A DNA stretch of 64,000 nt. It comes from Thiosocius sp963759055. GTDB lineage: Bacteria > Pseudomonadota > Gammaproteobacteria > Chromatiales > Chromatiaceae. The stretch's first letter is position 1; each line of letters begins with the position of its first letter. The position numbers and the translations under genes were made by a program. Below, piece by piece: positions 1 to 8,815 of the stretch. Location: positions 186,001 through 250,000 of the forward strand of contig CAVWYD010000006.1 in assembly GCA_963759055.1 (NCBI GenBank), given 5' to 3'. The notes beneath the pieces are model-generated. The model was not told where the DNA came from, searched no databases, and worked only from the letters and a program-made list of their open reading frames with translations.

Positions 1-373
1 AAAGGAAATAACCGGTTTTACATACGACCTGAAACAAACCTGAACTTCGAATCCACATTACGATATCTGAGCTGCCGCCTCATGCGATTTTGCGCCCGCT
101 ACTGCTGCACGTCTGACATTATCGTTTGAATTCAATGCAAACTGCTACTTTTTTCTGCAAATGTATATTGCACTGCACAATTCTTTCTCTCTAAGCTGAG
201 CCCGCCTGGGGCCAATTTACCCGATTTTGGGGTGTGCCGGGTTTGTCCGCCTGCCGGTCCGTAGAGGCCCGGCGCTGTCATGCAGATGCGGCGGCCATAC
301 GCACACGAGATAAGCTCAGCCGGGTCGGAATCGGACGAACAGCGCCACGGTTACCGAGTCGAATTTTAATTAC
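1..373. other. Window-edge region without a recognisable gene
   Basis: No reading frame here has a convincing family match or a plausible start with ribosome binding site. The first 180 bases are fairly AT-rich and could be promoter DNA for a gene to the left of the window. The right edge abuts the stop codon of the DUF192 gene. I see no tRNA and no clear terminator. Confidence 0.4.
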
Positions 374-856
374 TTAACGGATTTCGAGGTCTTCCGGCAA
401 TCGCAAAATCGCCGTGTGGCCGATCTGGATACCTTTTGACTGGAACCAGCCCTGGTGTGTTTCCAGCGCGTATCGGGCCGGAATACCGGAGCTGTATCTG
501 CGCTCAGGCTCGACAGGGTCCATCTGATGTAGCTCCAGTATGCGACCACCACTGTCCATGTACGCGATATCCAGCGGAATCGTGGTGTTCTTCATCCAGA
601 ATTCGCGAACCCGCTCGTCGCGATCGATAAACAACATGCCATGATCGGCAGGAAGACTCTCGCGCAAAGAAAGCCCACAGCTGCGCGCGAGAGGAGTGGC
701 CGCGATCTCCACCCGCAGGCCGTGTCCGTTTATGCTTACGGATCCCATAATCGGGCTTTCTGCAGGGCATCCCTTGCCACTGCTGCACGCACTGGCAGCC
801 AAAAGCACGAGTAATGCGCAGAGCGTCCGAGGGGATGCAAGAAGTCTGTATGGCAC
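374..856 (-). CDS. DUF192 family lipoprotein
   Basis: A 160-residue exported protein of the DUF192 family, whose molecular role is not established. The N terminus is a signal sequence with a lipobox ending LLAASACSS, so the mature protein should be membrane-anchored. The core carries the family signature FWMKNTTIPLDIAYMD followed by GRI and the downstream ARYALE segment. The start is GTG at 856; no strong ribosome binding site is visible. It is transcribed divergently from dsbB with only about 30 bases between the two starts, so their promoters must overlap or lie within the neighbouring genes. Confidence 0.85.
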   Translation of the reverse strand: MPYRLLASPRTLCALLVLLAASACSSGKGCPAESPIMGSVSINGHGLRVEIAATPLARSCGLSLRESLPADHGMLFIDRDERVREFWMKNTTIPLDIAYMDSGGRILELHQMDPVEPERRYSSGIPARYALETHQGWFQSKGIQIGHTAILRLPEDLEIR

Positions 857-888
857 CTGAATCGAACCCCAGGGGTTGAGAGAAACAA

Positions 889-1398
889 ATGTACCTTATA
901 CCGCGACAGCGCCTGTTCTGGCTCGCCATCCTGGTCTCCGCCCTCGGGCTTGAGGCTGCAGCTTTGTTTTTTCAGTACGTGTTGAAACTCGATCCCTGTG
1001 TGCTGTGCGTCTACGAACGTCTGGCCGTCGCCGGACTCGCATTGAGCGGCGTGCTCGGGCTGATGGCGCCGTCGTGGACAAGCTGTCGGATTCTGGCTTA
1101 CCTGGCATGGGGGGTAGCAGCAACCTGGGGTCTCTCGTTGGCAATGCGGCATACCGGCATCCAGTTGGGCGTTCCCGACTTAAATTGTGAGTTCTTTGCC
1201 AACTTTCCGGTCTGGTTCAAACTGGACGAGTGGCTTCCCGCGGTGTTCAACCCAACCGGGTACTGCAGCGATATCCAGTGGCAGTTCCTCGGCTTCACCA
1301 TGCCGCAATGGATGCTTGTCGTTTACGCGGGCTATCTGCTGTTGCTTCTGATTGCACTGATCGGTGAGTTTCGCAGTCTTGTGAAAAGCGTAAACTGA
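889..1398 (+). CDS. dsbB: Disulfide bond formation protein DsbB
   Basis: Inner-membrane quinone reductase that reoxidises DsbA in the periplasm. The 169-residue protein has four hydrophobic segments. It has the two expected cysteine pairs: C37-x2-C40 (CVLC) in the first periplasmic loop and C100/C126 in the second. Length and spacing match DsbB of enteric bacteria. It is followed after 15 bases by an esterase-like gene in the same direction, possibly co-transcribed. No dsbA lies in the window. Confidence 0.93.
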   Translation: MYLIPRQRLFWLAILVSALGLEAAALFFQYVLKLDPCVLCVYERLAVAGLALSGVLGLMAPSWTSCRILAYLAWGVAATWGLSLAMRHTGIQLGVPDLNCEFFANFPVWFKLDEWLPAVFNPTGYCSDIQWQFLGFTMPQWMLVVYAGYLLLLLIALIGEFRSLVKSVN

Positions 1399-1413
1399 GG
1401 TAAGAGATTCTCC

Positions 1414-2385
1414 ATGCCGCCATCCATACAGGAACCATTACCACAGGCCCTGCACCAACTGCTGGGACAGATGGCAGAGTTGATCGCTCTACAGCGCAAA
1501 CAGGGATTTGAATACACCCCGATCGGCATGCGCGAAAGCCTGGACGCGATGACCCGACGTTTCGTCACCCAGGCGCCCGATGTGCCGCTCACGCGAGACA
1601 CACTGGTGCGAGGACCGGATCAGACGGACTATCCAGTGCCCGTGCGGATCTATCACCCGAAACCTGACCAGGCCCTGCCCACAATTATACTTGCGCATGG
1701 GGGCGGTCACATGGCGGGCAGCGTGAGTGTCTACAATCTGATCGCACGCAAGCTGGCCGTCGCGAGCGGGCGGATACTGATTTCCGTGGACTACCGGCTG
1801 TCACCGGAATGTCCTTATCCATCGGCACTGACTGATCTCAAGAACGTGATCCGCCACCTGTTTCCCACTCTGGAGCGCCTCGGTATCGCGCATGCACGGC
1901 AGCTGGCCGTGGCCGGTGACAGTGGTGGCGCCGCGATTACCGCAGCAGCAGTGCACCAGATCGCGGACGAGGAGGGCGTGCATATCGAAAAACAGCTGCT
2001 GGTCTATCCGAGCCTCGACTACACCATGTCGTCTGAATCCATGGAAACCCTCGGCCAAGGCTACCTGCTGGAGCAGGAGCGCGTCGGCTGGCTGTTCGAT
2101 CAGTATTTTCAACATGATGAGGATCGCCGGCAGGCGTCACCTGCGTTTATGCCGTTGCCTGAACATTATCCGAAGACGATGGTGGTGACCGCAGGTTACT
2201 GTCCATTGCGCGACGAGGGATTTGCCTATGTGGACCGCCTGGCCGGTGCCGGGCTCGACGTTGAAAACCGTCATTTTCCGAATATGATCCACGCCTTCCT
2301 CAATCTGGAGGACCTGGTCAAGGACGAATGTGATTCTTTTTACCGCTCGGTCGGAGAATTTCTGCTCAAGCCATCGGCAGCCTGA
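1414..2385 (+). CDS. Alpha/beta hydrolase, hormone-sensitive-lipase-like esterase
   Basis: A 323-residue esterase of the HSL (type IV lipase) group. The oxyanion motif HGGG is at residues 95-98. The nucleophile motif GDSGG places the catalytic Ser at 170. Asp267 (in CPLRDEG) and His293 (in NMIHAF) complete the triad. No signal peptide is seen, so it is probably cytoplasmic. Substrate cannot be inferred; the family takes short-chain acyl esters. It starts 15 bases after dsbB with a purine-rich AGGTAAGAG upstream of the ATG. Its end overlaps a convergent membrane-protein gene by about 20 bases. Confidence 0.85.
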   Translation: MPPSIQEPLPQALHQLLGQMAELIALQRKQGFEYTPIGMRESLDAMTRRFVTQAPDVPLTRDTLVRGPDQTDYPVPVRIYHPKPDQALPTIILAHGGGHMAGSVSVYNLIARKLAVASGRILISVDYRLSPECPYPSALTDLKNVIRHLFPTLERLGIAHARQLAVAGDSGGAAITAAAVHQIADEEGVHIEKQLLVYPSLDYTMSSESMETLGQGYLLEQERVGWLFDQYFQHDEDRRQASPAFMPLPEHYPKTMVVTAGYCPLRDEGFAYVDRLAGAGLDVENRHFPNMIHAFLNLEDLVKDECDSFYRSVGEFLLKPSAA

Positions 2386-2770
2386 GCCAGCGACGGGAGC
2401 GCACGCGAGCGGGCGCATGCGCGATCAGGCCGGACATAACAATAATCGTGATGAATGCTTCTGCCCTTATCCCGGGGAAAACGAGCCCGAGAAACAGAAG
2501 TATGATCTTTAAGGCAATGACCATCCCCTTGAGCTCAAACAGCCACACGGCGCTGGACCATATATAAATCAGCGTCAGTGCGATGCCGCTTACCAGGGTT
2601 AGGTACCAGTAGGACAGCCAGGTTTCAGGACCGAGGCCGAAAAGAAAGCCGCCGGCAATACCGGCGACACCCACCAGGTGGATGCACCGCAGGCTGATAT
2701 TGACCCATCTTTGGCCACGGAATTCGCGGGCCTGGGAAGGGAACAAAGTGGCTATAAGTGTTCTTGGCAT
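2366..2770 (-). CDS. Small integral membrane protein of unknown function
   Basis: A 134-residue protein with about four hydrophobic helices (residues roughly 28-45, 52-72, 78-98 and 100-115) and a basic Arg-rich C-terminal tail. I do not recognise the family with confidence. The composition resembles small inner-membrane proteins annotated only as hypothetical. The start is ATG at 2770. The 3' end overlaps the convergent esterase gene by about 20 bases. The consistent hydrophobic pattern across the frame supports real coding. Confidence 0.6.
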   Translation of the reverse strand: MPRTLIATLFPSQAREFRGQRWVNISLRCIHLVGVAGIAGGFLFGLGPETWLSYWYLTLVSGIALTLIYIWSSAVWLFELKGMVIALKIILLFLGLVFPGIRAEAFITIIVMSGLIAHAPARVRSRRWLRLPMA

Positions 2771-2872
2771 GGCCTGTTATGGAGGTGGAGGCGGATGGAT
2801 AGACTCGCAAATCAAAGCAGCGACAGGCGAAGGGCAGGGGCGGCGAGAGGTAGGTTACGATCAATCGGCAGA

Positions 2873-3745
2873 TCAGATGGAGTCGTTTTCGCCGGAATCA
2901 GTGGCCTGCCCAACGACATTCACAGGCTCTTCTTCCCGTTTATGCGCTGAGGAGAGTCGCGGCAACACCGCTTCAAAAATAGCTACCCGTTCGTTCGGTG
3001 GAATATCCCGACTGAGTCGCTTTGCCTTTTCCCGAAGCAGATCATTGGACTCGGCCCGTTTCCAGAACTCCAGTAGCCCATCAGGGGAATAGTCGGAAGC
3101 GTCGAGAATCAGCAGGGCAATAGCCGCCATGTCCTCGACCTGCCCGTCGTTGTAAACACGATCGACGGGATCCAGGTCTGCGGCCTCCACATAGGCCCAG
3201 CGTGAAAATCCAGTTCCATTGATGTTCACCGCACCCTGGGTCAGCAACAAAAGTCCAACAGTGGTTGCGGTGTCGGTGAGGCTGAACAGAAACTCCGAGG
3301 TCAGGCTGAACTCAACAGGGTCTGTATGCCTCGCCAGCGCATGCGCCATTTCACAAGCCAGCAGGCCGGCCAGTTCATCCTCGTTGTCGATGACGTCGAA
3401 CACTCCAGACCAGACGAAAATATAGTTTCCGTGCACCGCCCGAATATCTGCGATGTCAGGTGCGTCAAACAGGTAAACCTGCCAGTCACCGGGATTGACG
3501 GCGAGATGATTGAACAGGTCTTCGAGCTGATCGTGACGCGGGCTGGCGGTATCGACCGGATGATCTTCGCTCAGCGAACTGAAAATGCGTTCCCCGTAAG
3601 CGCCTTCCTCTCCGGTTGGTACAAACGACGCTGGGATGGCGTTGTATTGAACCCGTGTCTGTGTCGGCTGCACGGCGCAGGCGGCAAGCCAGAAGCAGCA
3701 GGCCACTGCGGTGAACAATGTCTTGATCTGTTTCAACTTGGTCAT
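2873..3745 (-). CDS. M48-like lipoprotein with an altered zinc motif (CEMAH)
   Basis: This resembles M48 metalloproteases of the periplasmic LoiP/BepA type. It has a lipobox (WLAACAV) after a short hydrophobic stretch, and the fold signature GNYIFVWSGVFDVIDNEDEL just before the helix that normally carries HExxH. Here that helix reads ACEMAHALARH, so the first zinc-binding His is Cys (the Glu and second His are kept). The later conserved EADR-type ligand is also blurred (DLDPVDRV). It may therefore be an inactive or altered relative. The ATG at 3745 is preferred over an upstream TTG because the signal sequence follows directly. About 290 residues. Confidence 0.75.
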   Translation of the reverse strand: MTKLKQIKTLFTAVACCFWLAACAVQPTQTRVQYNAIPASFVPTGEEGAYGERIFSSLSEDHPVDTASPRHDQLEDLFNHLAVNPGDWQVYLFDAPDIADIRAVHGNYIFVWSGVFDVIDNEDELAGLLACEMAHALARHTDPVEFSLTSEFLFSLTDTATTVGLLLLTQGAVNINGTGFSRWAYVEAADLDPVDRVYNDGQVEDMAAIALLILDASDYSPDGLLEFWKRAESNDLLREKAKRLSRDIPPNERVAIFEAVLPRLSSAHKREEEPVNVVGQATDSGENDSI

Positions 3746-4055
3746 GTTCGGGTGGTGCTGGTCAAGTGGGTCCAACTATAGTTCACCGTGGGCCATTTCT
3801 CACTTTGCAGGGAGCCCGCGAGCAACAGTCCCAAATTCCAATCCTTCCAGCTTTGCATTGCATCGTGAGAAGAAGTCTTGTCACGGTGGTTTATCTAAAA
3901 CCTCGAATTCACTACAGATTATCGCCATAAGTATCTGATTGATAGTCCATGCGCAGCAATATTCCGAATTGAACCTTGCGCCGACGGTCACGGCATCTAG
4001 GCTTTAAAACTGAACCTATCGCCCAAACCAAAACAACATTCGAGAGGACGTAACT

Positions 4056-4487
4056 ATGGGCCTTTTCGGAAATCTGTTTGCAGGCAAGACCCCTGAGTAT
4101 CCTCCCTTGGACGACCAGAGCAGGACCGGACAGAAGGTCGCCGAGGTAGAACAGGAGCTGCAGGAACTGATACACAAGGTATCGCAGCCGCTGGAGATTG
4201 TACCGACGGATCACGCGGCTTATGTTTTCATCGGCAAGCCACCGAAGAAATTCGGACTGGCGTGGATACACGATGGCAAGGTCAGCGGCTTGAATACCCT
4301 GATCGAGGAACACGGAGTCACCCCGGCCGAGATTGAGAAGGTGCTGGATTCGCTGCGCGAGGCCTATGCCAGGCACCAGGACGCACAGCACTACACCGCA
4401 ACCATCGATCAGCGCAAGGTGGTGGTGACGGCTTCCGACTCCCTGGAGCACGAGGTCCACGACATCATCGAAGCAATACTGCATTGA
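4056..4487 (+). CDS. Hypothetical soluble protein
   Basis: A 143-residue acidic, soluble protein without signal peptide or membrane helix. I do not recognise the family. It has a helical segment (about residues 25-45) followed by a compact region with the repeated KK/GLAWIHDGKV and helix-rich C terminus. The start ATG is preceded by GAGAGGACG at good spacing, which supports translation. It stands alone between a reverse-strand M48-like gene and a reverse-strand DUF429 gene. Confidence 0.65.
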   Translation: MGLFGNLFAGKTPEYPPLDDQSRTGQKVAEVEQELQELIHKVSQPLEIVPTDHAAYVFIGKPPKKFGLAWIHDGKVSGLNTLIEEHGVTPAEIEKVLDSLREAYARHQDAQHYTATIDQRKVVVTASDSLEHEVHDIIEAILH

Positions 4488-4602
4488 TGAGTCCGGGTGC
4501 CGGCGCCTCTTGCCTGATCGATCGGGTGGGTACAGATGGGGCGCCGGCAGATACACCGTTCGATTCAGACATGAGCCCAGTCGCTGTGATCTTATGATTT
4601 AA

Positions 4603-4618
4603 CATAATATGTATTATG
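4603..4618. repeat. Perfect 16-bp inverted repeat CATAATATGTATTATG
   Basis: CATAATA and TATTATG flank a TG centre. It sits in AT-rich DNA in the convergent gap between the hypothetical gene ending at 4487 and the DUF429 gene ending at 4658. It could be a short operator or a weak bidirectional stem, but there is no T-run and no neighbouring start codon, so function is uncertain. Confidence 0.3.
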
Positions 4619-4657
4619 CGCAGTGATGTATGGGCGGATAGTGGGCATTCGACCGGC

Positions 4658-5317
4658 TCATTGATCCGGCCAGATACCGACCCGCCCGGCATTTGGGTGG
4701 TCGATTGGCCTCGGCAGCACGATGACTCCAAGCCCGTCGCCACCGCCGACCGCGCATCCGCGCCCCTGAATGAACTCTTTGACTGTGAACGCCGCAATGA
4801 TCGAATCGAGCATGTCCTTTGGCCCGGGCAGAAAACCTTTCAACGGAATCTGTACCTGTGCCTCCATGTCTTGTGCGAGCATCCGGTACGCGGCAGATGG
4901 AAATACCTCTTCTGTTTCTAGCCCCGCAGCGTCGAAACCTCGAAACAACTCGAACCCCGTTACCATCCAGTCTCGAGCCTGCTCGGAAGTTGGCGTCCAC
5001 TGTGGCCTGGCCAGGCCGCAGGCTGATATGACCACCTCGCAGTGTCGGCCAAAACCCTTATCTGACGATCTTTTGCGACGCCAGGATCCGCCCGCCCAAT
5101 AATGCTGTCGCGGTACGCGTAGCGGAACCCTGGGCGCATCGATGCCAACAACGGCCGCAGGATGCTTGTCCGCAAGAAGCTCGGCCGCATGACGCGGCCC
5201 GCTGGAGTCCAGCCAGCCGTTATCGATTACCCGGCCATCTGAATCCATGACGGTATAGGCCAGGTCTCGCACCAGCTGGACGTCGATACCGATAAAAACA
5301 CTCGTTGACTCGGTCAT
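4658..5317 (-). CDS. DUF429 family protein (RNase-H-like fold)
   Basis: A 219-residue protein of the DUF429 family. An N-terminal strand FIGIDV carries the first acidic residue, a second strand VVGIDAPR carries another, and the downstream segment EVFPSAAYRML matches the family's E-x-P/S motif before a Lys/Asp helix (LPGPKDMLDSIIAA). These place acidic residues as in RNase-H-like nucleases, but no activity is established for the family. It starts with ATG at 5317. An AT-rich stretch (about 5320-5370) upstream may hold its promoter. Confidence 0.7.
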   Translation of the reverse strand: MTESTSVFIGIDVQLVRDLAYTVMDSDGRVIDNGWLDSSGPRHAAELLADKHPAAVVGIDAPRVPLRVPRQHYWAGGSWRRKRSSDKGFGRHCEVVISACGLARPQWTPTSEQARDWMVTGFELFRGFDAAGLETEEVFPSAAYRMLAQDMEAQVQIPLKGFLPGPKDMLDSIIAAFTVKEFIQGRGCAVGGGDGLGVIVLPRPIDHPNAGRVGIWPDQ

Positions 5318-5384
5318 TTTAACGATAATACAGTAAGTTAAATATGGTTTATAAAGTGAATTATAGGTTGCAAAATGTCGCGCG

Positions 5385-6062
5385 CTAAAGGATTCCGTGG
5401 CGATCGATCATTGGTACGAAGGCGACCGCAAGGATGTCACGGACATCTGTACGCCCTTGCATATCCTTGCTCAGCAGCAGCAGTTCCTGCCTCATGTGCG
5501 GTTGTCCGACCGGGATGACCAGTCTGCCACCCGGTTTGAGCTGGTCGACCAGCGCCCCTGGGATATGGGTTGCGGCGGCGGTAACAATGATGCCGTCATA
5601 GGGCGCATGTTCCGGCCAACCCTCATAGCCGTTGCCGTTGCGAACATGGACGTTCGAAAAGCCAAGCTGCGCCAGTCGCTCAGCGGCTTCTTCTGTGAGC
5701 GCTGCGATCAGATCCATACTGTAGACCGTGGCACACAGCAGCGAGAGCACGGCGGTCTGGTAGCCCGATCCCGTGCCAATCTCCAGCACCAGATGATCGG
5801 GGTCGGTGCCGAGCAGGTCGCTCATCAGCGCAACGATATAAGGCTGCGAGATGGTCTGGCCATGACCGATCGGCAACGGACCGTCAGCGAACGCGGCCTC
5901 TTTCAATCCGTCGGGCACAAATGCATCACGCGGCACCCTGGCCATCGCCGCCATAACGCGGGGATCCAGGGCATCTTTGCCAATCATGTCTTTGGTAAAC
6001 GCGACGTTGGCCCGGATATCGGCCAGCATTTCCGCAGTTCCCTGTTCGCGCAACGATGCCAT
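5385..6062 (-). CDS. pcm: Protein-L-isoaspartate O-methyltransferase
   Basis: Uses S-adenosylmethionine to methylate isoaspartyl residues in damaged proteins, starting their repair. The roughly 225-residue protein has the family motif GHGQTISQPYIVALM and the SAM-binding motif LVLEIGTGSGYQTAVLS, then the DGIIVTAAA strand and the LKPGGRLVIPVG segment. An in-frame start 21 bases upstream exists. I chose ATG at 6062 because it overlaps the ahcY stop codon by one base (TGATG), the usual arrangement for translational coupling. Its product SAH is the substrate of the preceding gene. Confidence 0.9.
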   Translation of the reverse strand: MASLREQGTAEMLADIRANVAFTKDMIGKDALDPRVMAAMARVPRDAFVPDGLKEAAFADGPLPIGHGQTISQPYIVALMSDLLGTDPDHLVLEIGTGSGYQTAVLSLLCATVYSMDLIAALTEEAAERLAQLGFSNVHVRNGNGYEGWPEHAPYDGIIVTAAATHIPGALVDQLKPGGRLVIPVGQPHMRQELLLLSKDMQGRTDVRDILAVAFVPMIDRHGIL

Positions 6063-7324
6063 CAAAGGGTTCCTTCCTGCCATGTGCTCAGGTATCGCTG
6101 TTGTTCTTGCGTGAGCTTGTCGATACCGATGCCCATCGCCGTGAGCTTGAGGCGTGCGACCTCGCGATCTATGTCCGCCGGAACGTCATGTACCCTGCCC
6201 TCCAACCTCTGCTGCTGGCTGGCTAGATGCACGGCACACAGCACCTGGTTGGCAAAACTCATGTCCATGACCGCGGACGGATGCCCCTCGGCGGCCGCCA
6301 GATTGACCAGTCGACCTTCGGCCAGAAGGCGTATCCGTCGTCCATCTGCCAGCCGAAACTCCTCAACCGATTGGCGCGGCCGCGTTTTGTCCACGGCCAT
6401 TGCTTCCAGCGCGGGGATATCGATCTCAACATTGAAGTGGCCGGAGTTGGCCAACACGCAGCCGTCTTTCATCTGCTCCATGTGTTCCTTGCCGACCACA
6501 TGTTTGTCGCCGGTTGCCGTAATGATGAAATCGGATGTCTTCGCCGCCTCTTGCAACGGCATCACCCGATAGCCGTCCATGGTCGCCTCCAGCGCACGCA
6601 GCGGGTCGACTTCGGTGACGATTACATGTGCACCGTGCCCGGCGGCCCGCAGTGCAATGCCGCGTCCGCACCAACCATAGCCAACGACTGTGAAGGTCTT
6701 GCCGGCCAACAAGATATTGGTAGCGCGAATCACACCATCGAGTGCGCTTTGGCCGGTACCGTAGCGGTTGTCGAACAAATGCTTGGTCATTGCATCGTTT
6801 ACGGCGATCACCGGGAATCGCAGCATCCCGGCCTTGGCCATGGCACGCAGCCGAATAACCCCTGTGGTGGTCTCTTCCGTGCCGCCAAGCATGCCGGGAA
6901 TGAGCTCGGTGCGGGTTTTATGGATCTCGCTGACCAGATCGGCACCATCATCCATGGTGATCACGGGCCGGTGATCCAGGGCTGCATGTATATGCCTGTA
7001 GTACTGCTCGGTGGATTCCCCCCGAATCGCAAAGACCGGGATGTCGTACTTCGTCACCAATGCAGCCGCGACATCATCCTGGGTACTCAAAGGATTGCTG
7101 GCGCATAGCACCAGATCTGCACCCGCAGCCTTCAGCGTGCGCGCCAGATTCGCGGTTTCGGTGGTGATGTGCAGGCAACCCGACAGGCGGATGCCTTTCA
7201 ATGGTTGCTCCCTGCTGAATCGCGTCAACAATTCGCGCAGTACCGGCATTTCCTGCCAGGCCCATTCGATGCGCTGCGCACCCTTTTCCGCCAAAGCCTG
7301 GCTGCTGATATCAGAATGTTCCAT
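6062..7324 (-). CDS. ahcY: Adenosylhomocysteinase
   Basis: Hydrolyses S-adenosylhomocysteine to adenosine and homocysteine and so relieves product inhibition of methyltransferases. The 420-residue protein has HITTETANL (52-59), EETTTGV (150-156), catalytic-region NDAMTK with Lys181, and the NAD-binding VVGYGWCGRG (213-222). It is shorter than the usual 460-480-residue bacterial enzymes. It ends in YLSTWQEGTL instead of the usual PDHYRY tail, a form I associate with archaeal and Thermotoga-type enzymes. It overlaps pcm by one base, so the two are co-transcribed. I see no SAH riboswitch upstream. Confidence 0.92.
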   Translation of the reverse strand: MEHSDISSQALAEKGAQRIEWAWQEMPVLRELLTRFSREQPLKGIRLSGCLHITTETANLARTLKAAGADLVLCASNPLSTQDDVAAALVTKYDIPVFAIRGESTEQYYRHIHAALDHRPVITMDDGADLVSEIHKTRTELIPGMLGGTEETTTGVIRLRAMAKAGMLRFPVIAVNDAMTKHLFDNRYGTGQSALDGVIRATNILLAGKTFTVVGYGWCGRGIALRAAGHGAHVIVTEVDPLRALEATMDGYRVMPLQEAAKTSDFIITATGDKHVVGKEHMEQMKDGCVLANSGHFNVEIDIPALEAMAVDKTRPRQSVEEFRLADGRRIRLLAEGRLVNLAAAEGHPSAVMDMSFANQVLCAVHLASQQQRLEGRVHDVPADIDREVARLKLTAMGIGIDKLTQEQQRYLSTWQEGTL

Positions 7325-7401
7325 CGTCCCTTACCGAACAGGTTTATGCCCGCTTCTTTATTGCACCATGCTCTATTCTGCGCCAAATCAGAAGTCTTGC
7401 C

Positions 7402-7430
7402 CCCTAAGCCCGGCAAATGACCGGGGCATC
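7402..7430 (-). promoter_or_regulatory. GC-rich stem in the ahcY upstream region
   Basis: Read on the minus strand the segment is GCCCCGG-TCATTTG-CCGGG followed by GGGGGC, which can fold into a stem with CCGG paired to CCGG. It lies in the divergent gap between ahcY and the aminotransferase gene. It does not match the SAH-riboswitch consensus as I know it. It may be an attenuator or simply a GC-rich hairpin. Confidence 0.2.
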
Positions 7431-7525
7431 CCCACCAGACGGCGCGCGCATTCGACGCCGATTGCCATACCCCGAATGCTGCGTTAGCGTGTCACTGAAC
7501 GCTTTATCTCGAACGTGATCAGCCC

Positions 7526-8665
7526 ATGCTCTATCTGCCCTCCGAGTTCCCGCAGGAGCCCGACCTTTGTTACCTGAACCATGCAGCCGTCGGTCCCTGG
7601 GCGCGGCGCACCGCACAGGCCGTCACCAGTTTTGCACAACAGAACATGACACGCGGCGCGGAAGATTACCCGGCCTGGTTGGAGGTGGAACATCGCCTGC
7701 GGGATCGCCTCGCACGCCTGATCAATGCCCAGGACCCAGATGATATTGCGCTGGTCAAGAACACCTCCGAAGGTCTCTCGATCATCAGCCAGGGGCTGGG
7801 CTGGCTAACCGGCGATGAGGTTATCGGATTGGCGGGCGACTTCTGCTCCAACCAGATGCCCTGGGAAGTACTGTCTGAGCAAGGCGTCAATTACGTGCGC
7901 GTCAATGCATTGCAGGATAAAGACCCGGAGGGAGCATTGATTGCTGCGATGTCGGACAAGACACGCCTGCTGGCGATCAGCACCGTGCATTTTGCAACCG
8001 GATATCGCTTCGACATGCAGCGCCTCGCAGACGCCTGTAGACGCAAAGATGTTCTGTTGTCCGTTGATGCTATCCAAAGCCTCGGGGCTGTGCGGTTCGA
8101 CCTGGCCGAGACGCCCGCCGATTTTGTCACTTCCGGCGGACACAAATGGTTGCTGTCGCCTGAAGGCCTGGGATTTCTATATTGCCGACCTGAGCTTCGT
8201 GAGCAGATAGGCCTGCATCAATTCGGCTGGGCCATGCGCGAATCGCCTTATGCGTTTGAGAGCGAATCCTGGATACCTGCAAAGTCGGCAAGACGGTTTG
8301 AATCCGGCACGCCCAACATGATGGGGATTCATGCAATGGAGGCCAGCCTCAGCCTGTTCGATGAACTGGGCATGGACTTTGTCGAAAGCCGGCTGGCCGA
8401 AAACGTCTCATTTCTCGAGACCGAACTGGCGAAATTGCCTGAGGTGGAGATCGTGACGCCGAAAGATCCTGAAAAACGGGCAGGCATACTGACCTTTCGC
8501 CACGCGCGCTCTCCAGCGCCAACTCTTCACGCACAATTGATGAAAAACCGTGTGATATGTGCCGCCAGGGCTGGTGGTATCCGCTTGGCACCCCATTTCT
8601 ATACGCCCCGGCCCACCCTTGAACTGGGCCTTGATAAAATTCGACAAATTATCCAAACAATGTAA
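7526..8665 (+). CDS. Class V aminotransferase-fold PLP enzyme
   Basis: A 379-residue member of the NifS/SufS/kynureninase-like fold. The Schiff-base lysine is K207 in SGGHKWLLSPEG, preceded by PLP-contacting D181 (SVDAIQSLG) and H206. The N-terminal segment YLNHAAVGP is typical of this branch. No active-site Cys loop of cysteine desulfurases is apparent in the C-terminal part, so a desulfurase role is unlikely. Substrate is unknown. It is divergent from ahcY and followed by an unusually AT-rich gap. Confidence 0.8.
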   Translation: MLYLPSEFPQEPDLCYLNHAAVGPWARRTAQAVTSFAQQNMTRGAEDYPAWLEVEHRLRDRLARLINAQDPDDIALVKNTSEGLSIISQGLGWLTGDEVIGLAGDFCSNQMPWEVLSEQGVNYVRVNALQDKDPEGALIAAMSDKTRLLAISTVHFATGYRFDMQRLADACRRKDVLLSVDAIQSLGAVRFDLAETPADFVTSGGHKWLLSPEGLGFLYCRPELREQIGLHQFGWAMRESPYAFESESWIPAKSARRFESGTPNMMGIHAMEASLSLFDELGMDFVESRLAENVSFLETELAKLPEVEIVTPKDPEKRAGILTFRHARSPAPTLHAQLMKNRVICAARAGGIRLAPHFYTPRPTLELGLDKIRQIIQTM

Positions 8666-8815
8666 ACAATTTTCCAAATATCTAATAAATATAGATAAAT
8701 AAAAATAGTATTTAATGTTTTAAAATAGTACTTTCGTATTAATTATGTAAATTGCAACAAAGCGTCCAATTTGCGGGTCTATACTTTGTAACCATGTGTT
8801 GCAGGCCCTTGGACA

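Noticed and set aside
857..884. tRNA-like TTCGATTC string on the minus strand near the DUF192 start
   Set aside because: No acceptor, D-arm or anticodon arm can be built around it, and coding genes flank it on both sides.
7325..7525. SAH riboswitch upstream of ahcY
   Set aside because: A GC-rich stem exists, but the conserved riboswitch core was not found by eye.
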